Positions 1 to 5,221 of a stretch of 9,138 nucleotides of DNA are shown here, one piece after another. The stretch spans positions 1 through 9,138 of the forward strand of contig DJRF01000004.1 in the NCBI GenBank assembly GCA_002437725.1, given 5' to 3'. Position 1 is the first letter of the stretch; every line of letters begins with the position of its first letter. The stretch comes from Treponema sp. UBA6367. GTDB lineage: Bacteria; Spirochaetota; Spirochaetia; Treponematales; Treponemataceae. The notes under the pieces were generated by a model. It saw only the letters and a list, made by a program, of their open reading frames with translations, made no database searches and was not told the DNA's origin. Position numbers and translations under genes: made by a program.

Positions 1-1
1 A

Positions 2-35
2 TCTGTCCCAAAAAACGAACCTTTTTCGGGACAGA
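2..35. repeat. Perfect-stem hairpin (REP-like palindrome) in the methyltransferase reading frame
   Basis: TCTGTCCC (2-9) is the exact reverse complement of GGGACAGA (28-35). Inside it, a run of A (10-15) can pair with a run of T (22-26) past one bulged C, giving a stem of about 13 bp around a small loop. The reading frame of the downstream methyltransferase runs straight through it and encodes 11 residues (S-V-P-K-N-E-P-F-S-G-Q). The element may be a dispersed palindromic repeat, or a terminator or regulatory hairpin if the true start lies after it, but no in-frame ATG, GTG or TTG follows before position 290. The left boundary may extend outside the window. Confidence 0.6.
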
Positions 36-1270
36 ATACACATCGGAAAAAATCAAAAGCCAACTACACTTTTTTAGACAAATATATTGGCGAAAAAAGT
101 TTTGATGAAAACTACGCGATTTTAAGTCATTATATCCAGCTTCACGATTCCATTGCTGGTGAAAAATACAGAAAAATTCTTGAGCAAAACGGACTTGATG
201 TTTCAAAGTTTCCAGAAACAGATGATTTCAATGCAAAACTTGATGTTCCGTTTGGTACACCAAAAAATCCATCGTTTACTTTTGTTGATTTGTTTGCTGG
301 AATCGGCGGATTCCGGCTTGCGATGCAGTCCTGCGGCGGTCAGTGTGTTTTTTCCTCTGAATGGGACGATGCCGCAAAGCAGACTTATTTTGAAAACTAT
401 GGAGAAGTTCCGTTCGGCGATATTACAAAACCGGAAACGAAAGATTTGATTCCACAAAAATTCGATGTGCTGTGCGCTGGCTTTCCGTGCCAGGCTTTTT
501 CAATTGCCGGGTATCAAAAAGGGTTTGATGATGTCCGCGGAACTTTGTTTTTTGATGTTGCGGATATTTTGGAGAAACATCGTCCAAAGGCGTTTTATCT
601 TGAAAATGTAAAAAACTTGAAGTCTCATGATGAAGGGCGGACTTTTGCAAAGATAATGGACGTTCTGCAAAATCGGCTTGGCTACATTGTTGACTCAAAA
701 ATTATGAATCCTTGTGAATATGCGAATGTTCCTCAGAACCGCGAGCGAATTTTTATAGTCGGCTTTGACCCGAATCAAGTTGGGATTCCTGACTGGTATT
801 TTCGTAGCGGACAATTTGAATTTCCGTTTCCAGAAAAAGTTGAGCTTACAAAAAATATTCATGATGTGATAGATGATTCTGTTGAAACGGAAAATCTTTT
901 TTACAAAGAAAAACATCTCTATTACGAAAAAATGAAAGATGTGATTGTAAAACCGGACACTGTTTATCAGTGGCGAAGAGTTTATATCCGCGAAAATAAA
1001 AGCGGAGTTTGCCCGACTTTGACAGCGAATATGGGCGAGGGCGGACACAATGTTCCGATTGTTAGAACTTCAAAAGGAATCAGAAAATTAACGCCTGAAG
1101 AATGTCTTGGTTTTCAAGGGTTTCCAGTCAATATTCAAAATCCATTTCGGTTTCCAAACTCCATTGCGCAAAGCAAAAAATACAAACAGGTAGGAAACAG
1201 CGTAACCGAACCGCTTATAGAACGCGTCGCAAGAAATGTAATTCAATTTGTAAGGGAGAATGAAAGATGA
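2..1270 (+). CDS. DNA (cytosine-5) methyltransferase, 5' end outside window (LlaJI-type R-M operon)
   Basis: This is a cytosine-5 DNA methyltransferase that transfers methyl from S-adenosylmethionine to cytosine in the operon's recognition site, protecting host DNA. The frame is open from base 2, so 422 residues are visible and the N-terminus is off the left edge. Counting the codon at base 2 as residue 1, the motifs are: I, FVDLFAGIGG (94-103, SAM binding); IV, GFPCQAFS (160-167, catalytic Cys 163); VI, ENV (201-203); VIII, QNRERIFIVG (245-254); a short variable target-recognition region (about 255-335); CPTLTANMGEGGHN (337-350); IX, about 361-375; and X, QVGNSV (396-401). All catalytic motifs are intact. 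A TTG at 290 is not a credible start, because it would remove the first residues of motif I and because clear coding sequence precedes it. The stop overlaps the next gene's ATG by 4 bp, so the two are translationally coupled. The target sequence cannot be read from the protein. Confidence 0.93.
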   Translation, partial: SVPKNEPFSGQNTHRKKSKANYTFLDKYIGEKSFDENYAILSHYIQLHDSIAGEKYRKILEQNGLDVSKFPETDDFNAKLDVPFGTPKNPSFTFVDLFAGIGGFRLAMQSCGGQCVFSSEWDDAAKQTYFENYGEVPFGDITKPETKDLIPQKFDVLCAGFPCQAFSIAGYQKGFDDVRGTLFFDVADILEKHRPKAFYLENVKNLKSHDEGRTFAKIMDVLQNRLGYIVDSKIMNPCEYANVPQNRERIFIVGFDPNQVGIPDWYFRSGQFEFPFPEKVELTKNIHDVIDDSVETENLFYKEKHLYYEKMKDVIVKPDTVYQWRRVYIRENKSGVCPTLTANMGEGGHNVPIVRTSKGIRKLTPEECLGFQGFPVNIQNPFRFPNSIAQSKKYKQVGNSVTEPLIERVARNVIQFVRENER

Positions 1271-2925
1271 CGGTTTTTAAAATAAAAACAGGTGATGAAC
1301 ATACTTATGCTTCATTTAGAGATGAATCTAATAAAGAAATTCTTGTAGACCATTTAATACAGTATGCTAATCAAGTAAAGATTGGAACTCCTGTTTTTCT
1401 TTTATTTGGAGGGGATGGAACTCCTTGGGAGAATGGATTAGCAGGAATTTGTAAAATTTCCTCAAGTCCAATTGATTTAGGTTATGAAGTTGCTAAAAAT
1501 GGAAAATATTTTAAACTTAAACTTGAGATAATTATTAGACTAAAAAATCATCTGACAAAAATGGACTTTTCAAAATATCCAAAAACTTTTGATACTGGAA
1601 TTGGTCCAAGTACAAAAGGTGAACGAAATCAAGCTTTAGGAATTATAGAAGATGATAAAGCAATTGCGGCTTTGTGTAGGGCAATTATAGACAAAGAACC
1701 TGATTTAACAAAGTCAATAAAAACCGTCTTTGGAGATAATATTTTTAATATTGCGATTAATGATACTGTAGTTTATATATCACCGGAGAAAAAGAATGTG
1801 ATAGACAGTACTTCTTATTCTCCGAATTCCTCCCAAACCATCTACTACGGAGTTCCCGGCTGCGGAAAAAGCAACAAAATTGATGAAGAAACAGGAAGCA
1901 TTCCTGACGAGCAGAAAATGCGTGTTGTTTTTCATCCTGAATACACAAACGCTGATTTTGTCGGGCAGATTTTGCCGACTAATGTTGATGGAAATATTGA
2001 ATATAAATTCAGACCCGGACCATTGTCAAAAATTTTGAGAAGAGCTTATCTTCATCCTGATAAAGAGTATTATTTGATTGTTGAAGAAATCAACCGCGGA
2101 AATGCGGCTGCGATTTTTGGAGAGTATTTTCAGTTGCTTGATAGAATTACCGCTAATAAAGAAATTACTGTTAATAGCTATACTTATACAGAAGGCTGGA
2201 GCAGTTATTCAATAGAAAATGAATTTATAAACTGGTATATCCGTGAAAACTTGTATGCCGATATAAATCATAAATTGCAAAATGAAAACGATGGAATTGC
2301 AAGAAAATCTGATGATGAAAGTCAAAAAACAATTGAAATAGGAAATCTTCATTTTTCAGCCAACACTGGAATCCGCCTTCCTCCGAATCTTTCAATTCTT
2401 GCTACAATGAACACGAGCGACCAGAATGTTTTTATATTGGACAATGCTTTTCAACGCCGATGGGATATGGTTCTGGTAAAAAACGAATTTGGTGAGGATT
2501 CTGAAAAAGCAAAAACTGAAGAAGAGCAAAAAAATATTGACCGGCAGAAAACGGCACTAATTGAAGGTTCTAAAATTACCTGGGGAAATTTCCATAAAAC
2601 AATCAATGAGAAAATCTCGCAGTTTTCAAGAGAAAATAATTTTTCAAGCATGATAGACAAGCGGCTCGGCTGCTGGTTTGTTAAGGCTGTTCCTGATGAT
2701 AAAAATGACATAAACGGAAAATATATTATTGAAGAGAAATCATTTAAAAACAAAATCCTGAAATATCTCTGGGACGATGCGTTCAAATTCAGCCGTGAAG
2801 ATGTTTTTGAAGACGCTGATAATTTTGAATCTCTACTCGAAAAAGTAAAAATGGGCGAGTCGAACTTCGGAATTTTCAAGAATGTTGATTTTTCTGCTGA
2901 GAAATCAGAATCGCCTGAAGCGTAA
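1267..2925 (+). CDS. McrB-like AAA+ motor / DNA-recognition subunit of an LlaJI-type restriction enzyme (R1)
   Basis: This 552-residue protein is the motor subunit of a two-component McrBC/LlaJI-type endonuclease. In the family, the N-terminal domain binds the target and the AAA+ domain forms a ring that hydrolyses nucleotide (GTP in McrB) to drive the nuclease partner. Visible motifs are Walker A GVPGCGKS (195-202), Walker B LIVEEINRGN (270-279), the McrB-type sensor ATMNTSDQ (379-386) and the arginine pair in FQRRW (395-399). The C-terminal part (about 467-515, LGCWFVKAV to LKYLWDD) fits LlaJI R1-type proteins. Residues 1 to about 175 contain no ATPase motif and are probably a PUA/EVE- or B3-like recognition domain. 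The ATG at 1267 overlaps the methylase stop and has a good Shine-Dalgarno, AAGGGAG (1252-1258), 8 nt upstream. Codon use changes near 1800: six of 13 leucines before it are TTA and none of 21 after it. Whether it uses GTP or ATP is not visible. Confidence 0.9.
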   Translation: MTVFKIKTGDEHTYASFRDESNKEILVDHLIQYANQVKIGTPVFLLFGGDGTPWENGLAGICKISSSPIDLGYEVAKNGKYFKLKLEIIIRLKNHLTKMDFSKYPKTFDTGIGPSTKGERNQALGIIEDDKAIAALCRAIIDKEPDLTKSIKTVFGDNIFNIAINDTVVYISPEKKNVIDSTSYSPNSSQTIYYGVPGCGKSNKIDEETGSIPDEQKMRVVFHPEYTNADFVGQILPTNVDGNIEYKFRPGPLSKILRRAYLHPDKEYYLIVEEINRGNAAAIFGEYFQLLDRITANKEITVNSYTYTEGWSSYSIENEFINWYIRENLYADINHKLQNENDGIARKSDDESQKTIEIGNLHFSANTGIRLPPNLSILATMNTSDQNVFILDNAFQRRWDMVLVKNEFGEDSEKAKTEEEQKNIDRQKTALIEGSKITWGNFHKTINEKISQFSRENNFSSMIDKRLGCWFVKAVPDDKNDINGKYIIEEKSFKNKILKYLWDDAFKFSREDVFEDADNFESLLEKVKMGESNFGIFKNVDFSAEKSESPEA

Positions 2926-2932
2926 AACTGAT

Positions 2933-3070
2933 ATGGCTTGCGTTAGCGCTGGTAGCACCGCCGAAGGCGTTCGTTGCAGTTTACCGCAACGAATGGAGCG
3001 GCAGCGGAAGTGCGGACATAGCGACCCGAAGTGCAGTGAAACGAAACGAAGGGAAACGCCCTGAAATAAA
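2933..3070. repeat. GC-rich, structure-rich interspersed repeat between the R1 and R2 genes
   Basis: Bases 2941-3060 are 59% G+C (71/120) in an otherwise AT-rich operon. They hold several hairpins: TTCGTTGC (2970-2977) pairs perfectly with GCAACGAA (2986-2993) across an 8-nt loop; CGCC-GAA-GGCG occupies 2959-2969; AGGG-AAACG-CCCT lies at the right end. Two + frames are open across the element. One gives a 43-residue ORF (2933-3064) that begins 7 nt after the R1 stop and ends 6 nt before the R2 ATG. It is rich in Cys, Arg and Lys. The other frame runs to a TGA at 3072-3074, overlapping the R2 start. The 43-residue peptide is not recognised and is more likely repeat-encoded than a conserved protein. 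The exact edges and copy number elsewhere in the genome cannot be seen here. Confidence 0.6.
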
Positions 3071-4408
3071 ATGAAGAAAAATATTGAAATGAAATCAAAA
3101 AATTCCCTTTCCTCCTGCTGCGTTTATTTTGGCGAGGATAAAAACGATGCCGAAAGTCTTTCTGAAAAATTTGTCGGATTAAAGTGCACTGACGGAAAGC
3201 TGAAAGTCTATTTTCCTGTGGGCTACAGAAAGCCGGACGAAAAGAATAATCAGCCTGCCGATAGAGAAAAAGAAGTCCGAAGAAACATTTTGAACCTTAT
3301 TCATGTTTTGCGGACATTCGGGGAAAAGGAGGACAATCTTTCTTCCTCGCCGCTGATTACAAAAAATCGAAATGTTGCATTTCCGATTCACGCGTATCTT
3401 TTTATAATCCGCGATTTTTTGTCGAACGGCTATTATGTCCAGAAAGAAACGCAGTATTCAAAAAGTCAGGGCGGAAAAGTGAGCTGGAGCCGCACCATAA
3501 AAAGTGTCAGGCCGCAGTTTATTGATTTTCAGCCGTTTTATTTTGATTTTATAACTCAAAAGACAAATTACAGCCATGCGGAGCTTGTTTCCCAAATCCA
3601 TAAATTTTGCGTCCACGAATGTTTTTCAAAGCTGGGATTTCTGTTTTCAAGTTCTATGCCCGAAAAATCTGAGCTAAAGCTGAATAAAAACCTTTTTGTC
3701 GCCACGATAAAAAAGGCGATTGCGCAGACTTTCAACGAGAACAATCTGCTTCTTTTTAAGAATATGCTGGATGTGCTGAATTTTCTTGATGAAAATTCTG
3801 AAAACAGTGAATTTATTTACGGAACGCAAAACTTCCATGTCATCTGGGAGAAACTTGTTGACCGCATTTTCGGCGAGACGGACAAGGAATATTTTTATCC
3901 GAAAGTTTATTGGAAGCTGAAAAACGGAAAGGGCGGAGAAGAGCGTTTTGACTTTAGAACGGATGAAAAGCGCAACTCCCTCCGTCCTGATACAATAATG
4001 ATTACAAACCGAGAAAAAGTAGGGCAGAAAATTTTTGTGCTTGACTCAAAATATTACCGCTACGGAGCAACCAAAGTAAAAAATCATCTTCCGGACAGCG
4101 CGAGCATTGTGAAGCAGTTCGCCTATGCGGAATATATAGAAAAAAATGATTCAATTCCGGAAAAAATAAAAAACTACAGGTCTGAGAATTCGGTTTTCAA
4201 CGCGTTCATAATGCCTGCCTGCGTCCAGAAAATTGAGAATATCGGCTATGCGGGCGCGGATTACATTCACCGCTCGGACAGGGCTGAAAAATCCTGGCAC
4301 AAAATCCACGGAATCCTTCTTGACACAAAAACGGTAATGGAGCACGCCGCAAAAAAAGACAACGAGCTGATTGAGCAGCTTGCGGCGGCGATTGAAGAAA
4401 AAATATAA
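3071..4408 (+). CDS. LlaJI/McrC-family PD-(D/E)XK restriction endonuclease subunit (R2)
   Basis: This 445-residue protein is the nuclease subunit predicted to be activated by the McrB-like protein upstream. The catalytic core is in the second half. A helix carries Glu260 (VIWEKLVDRIFG). Next comes RPDTIMI with Asp307, then FVLDSKYYR with Asp325 and Lys327, which is the D-x-K pair of the fold. A helix SIVKQFAYAEYI (345-356) follows, with Gln349 in the position seen in McrC-like enzymes. Length and motif layout fit the LlaJI restriction-endonuclease family. The N-terminal 230 residues are probably the part that docks on R1 and show no motif I recognise. The in-frame stop at 3062-3064 rules out an upstream start. 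No good Shine-Dalgarno sits at the normal distance: AAGGGA (3049-3054) is 16 nt away. Translation may therefore depend on coupling through the repeat. A second ATG at 3089 is possible but no better supported. Confidence 0.85.
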   Translation: MKKNIEMKSKNSLSSCCVYFGEDKNDAESLSEKFVGLKCTDGKLKVYFPVGYRKPDEKNNQPADREKEVRRNILNLIHVLRTFGEKEDNLSSSPLITKNRNVAFPIHAYLFIIRDFLSNGYYVQKETQYSKSQGGKVSWSRTIKSVRPQFIDFQPFYFDFITQKTNYSHAELVSQIHKFCVHECFSKLGFLFSSSMPEKSELKLNKNLFVATIKKAIAQTFNENNLLLFKNMLDVLNFLDENSENSEFIYGTQNFHVIWEKLVDRIFGETDKEYFYPKVYWKLKNGKGGEERFDFRTDEKRNSLRPDTIMITNREKVGQKIFVLDSKYYRYGATKVKNHLPDSASIVKQFAYAEYIEKNDSIPEKIKNYRSENSVFNAFIMPACVQKIENIGYAGADYIHRSDRAEKSWHKIHGILLDTKTVMEHAAKKDNELIEQLAAAIEEKI

Positions 4409-4488
4409 CATAAAAACTTTCCCACTAAGTTCCCTCAACGGACTGGGTGCGTTTGGATTAAAAACAACTGAACTCTCTATGAGAAAAA

Positions 4489-4517
4489 TTTCATTTTTAT
4501 AAAAAAAATAGTATAAT
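4489..4517 (+). promoter_or_regulatory. Candidate sigma-70 promoter for the small-gene cluster
   Basis: A perfect TATAAT (4512-4517) lies 17 bp downstream of a poor -35 (TTTCAT, 4489-4494), in a strongly A/T-rich stretch that includes an eight-A run. It is 20 bp upstream of the ATG at 4538, so the leader would be short. The rest of the 129-bp gap from 4409 to 4537 shows no convincing terminator for the restriction operon and no gene. Confidence 0.45.
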
Positions 4518-4537
4518 TGATGCGCTTGGAGTAAAAT

Positions 4538-4764
4538 ATGCGAAAAGAATTTTGCGAAAAAGACGGAATACTCATCACTTATACAAATGATAATGTTTGT
4601 TTTGAGGACACAAAAACTGCTGAATCTATTCTGCTTTCAAATGATGGTCAAATTTTGCATTCAAACTTTGACGATAAAAAAATCAGTTCTATATAGAATA
4701 TTTAAAGCAAATTTATCCCGCAATTACAACTTACAGGTCATTGGATTCTGTGGAGACTGCATAG
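4538..4764 (+). pseudogene. Small ORF interrupted by a frameshift at an A7 run, directly before the DUF4160-like gene
   Basis: An ATG at 4538 has a good Shine-Dalgarno (TTGGAG, 4526-4531, 6-nt spacer) and a -10 box upstream. As read, the frame ends at TAG 4694-4696 after 52 residues. At the A-run 4676-4682 (seven A), one extra A would move translation into a frame that continues plausibly (K-N-Q-F-Y-I-E-Y-L-K-Q-I-Y-P and on) to TAG 4762-4764, giving a protein of about 75 residues. That stop touches the next gene's ATG at 4765, as expected for a coupled two-gene unit. I do not recognise the product. By position it could be the partner of the DUF4160-like protein. The frameshift may be a real mutation, a phase-variable or slippage site, or a homopolymer sequencing error. 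Confidence 0.5.
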
Positions 4765-4989
4765 ATGTCGATATATATTAGAACTTTAGGATATAAGATT
4801 TATATTTGGTCAAACGAAAAAGACGAGACAATCCTCTTCCATATAACAAAAGGAAATCCTTCTGAGAATGATACAAAAGTTTGGGTGCTTGCAAACGGCT
4901 CTTTTGAAATAGCTCATAATAAAGGAAGAATTCCAGACCTGGCCAAGATAAATGAACGGCTGAGTTATGTTTTCTACTTTTTGAACTAA
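4765..4989 (+). CDS. DUF4160-like small protein, possible toxin-antitoxin-type component
   Basis: This 74-residue protein resembles DUF4160: an N-terminal strand (IRTLGYKIYIWSNE, 4-17), then a short segment with His26 and Gly30, then KVWVL (38-42), and GRIPDLAKINERL (54-66) where the family has a helix. DUF4160 proteins are often encoded beside DUF2442 proteins in toxin-antitoxin-like pairs. No DUF2442 protein is recognisable here. The ATG directly follows TAG 4762-4764 of the preceding frame, and GTGGAG (4750-4755) is a usable Shine-Dalgarno. The C-terminus is short for the family. Adding one T to the T5 run near 4978 would extend the frame to a TAG at about 5014-5016, so it too may be frameshifted. 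The family assignment is from pattern memory, and toxicity is not shown. Confidence 0.5.
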   Translation: MSIYIRTLGYKIYIWSNEKDETILFHITKGNPSENDTKVWVLANGSFEIAHNKGRIPDLAKINERLSYVFYFLN

Positions 4990-5021
4990 AAAGACAAATA
5001 AAAAAGAATGTGATATAGTAT

Positions 5022-5036
5022 TTTCCTATAAGGAAA
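5022..5036 (+). promoter_or_regulatory. Small hairpin that includes a Shine-Dalgarno
   Basis: TTTCCT-ATA-AGGAAA forms a 6-bp stem whose right arm contains AAGGA (5030-5034), the ribosome-binding site 6 nt before the ATG at 5041. A short T run follows, so the element could also be a weak A/T-rich terminator for the DUF4160-like gene. The stem has only two G-C pairs, so either role is tentative. Confidence 0.25.
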
Positions 5037-5040
5037 TTTT

Positions 5041-5142
5041 ATGAAAGTAATAAGTCTTTTATGTTCCAAAGAAAGTTTTTTTGATGAACGAGGAGTATAT
5101 TTCAAACTTTGTAGACAATATGTAGTGTCATCCAGTTTATAA
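5041..5142 (+). CDS. Unrecognised 33-residue ORF, possibly a gene remnant
   Basis: An ATG with a well-placed Shine-Dalgarno (AAGGA, 5030-5034) opens 33 codons ending at TAA 5140-5142. The peptide is not recognised and has no signal or membrane segment. A T7 run lies within it. Removing one T would switch to a frame that reads on for 14 more codons to a TAG. The frame of the downstream helicase also carries short coding-like stretches here, broken by two TAG codons (the second at 5165-5167). This stretch may therefore be decayed coding sequence and not a functional small gene. Confidence 0.25.
   Translation: MKVISLLCSKESFFDERGVYFKLCRQYVVSSSL
5112..5141 (+). promoter_or_regulatory. Weak candidate promoter for the helicase operon
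   Basis: TAGACA (5112-5117) and TTTATA (5136-5141) are separated by 18 bp and lie about 80 bp before the helicase ATG. Each hexamer matches the sigma-70 consensus only partly. It is the best candidate I find between the small ORFs and the helicase. Confidence 0.2.
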
Positions 5143-5166
5143 AAACGTGGATTTAGCTCCAAAATA

Positions 5167-5184
5167 GTTAGTGATAAAACTAAC
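5167..5184 (+). other. Perfect 6-bp inverted repeat in the helicase leader
   Basis: GTTAGT (5167-5172) and ACTAAC (5179-5184) are exact reverse complements around the loop GATAAA. No T-run follows, so it is not a typical terminator. It lies 37 bp before the helicase ATG and could be an operator or a leader hairpin. A 6-bp arm can also occur by chance in AT-rich DNA. Confidence 0.25.
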
Positions 5185-5221
5185 AGTATGGACATTATCT
5201 CATACAAAGCGGAAACACTAC

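Noticed and set aside
290..292. TTG as start of the methyltransferase
   Set aside because: It would delete the F-V-D of motif I, and the frame upstream is open and coding-like back to base 2.
153..449. Open frame of about 98 codons on the + strand
   Set aside because: It overlaps the methyltransferase, including motif I, in another frame and has no protein-like features.
695..1048. 117-codon open frame on the - strand
   Set aside because: It is antisense to the methyltransferase, with a composition typical of a shadow frame.
2451..2879. 142-codon open frame on the - strand
   Set aside because: It is antisense to the McrB-like gene and rich in Ser and Phe, as expected from complementing its AAA/GAA codons.
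4151..4438. 95-codon open frame on the - strand
   Set aside because: It is antisense to the endonuclease C-terminus, with no ribosome site or recognisable motif.
4587..4781. 64-codon + strand open frame
   Set aside because: It overlaps the frameshifted small ORF and the DUF4160-like start in a third frame. Its sequence looks like an out-of-frame reading.
5171..5173. GTG as start of the helicase
   Set aside because: There is no ribosome-binding site, it sits in a hairpin, and the extra 17 residues look non-homologous. The ATG at 5222 is preferred.
4986..5207. 73-codon open frame on the - strand
   Set aside because: It covers the leader region with no ribosome site, and the hydrophobic ends reflect AT-rich DNA.
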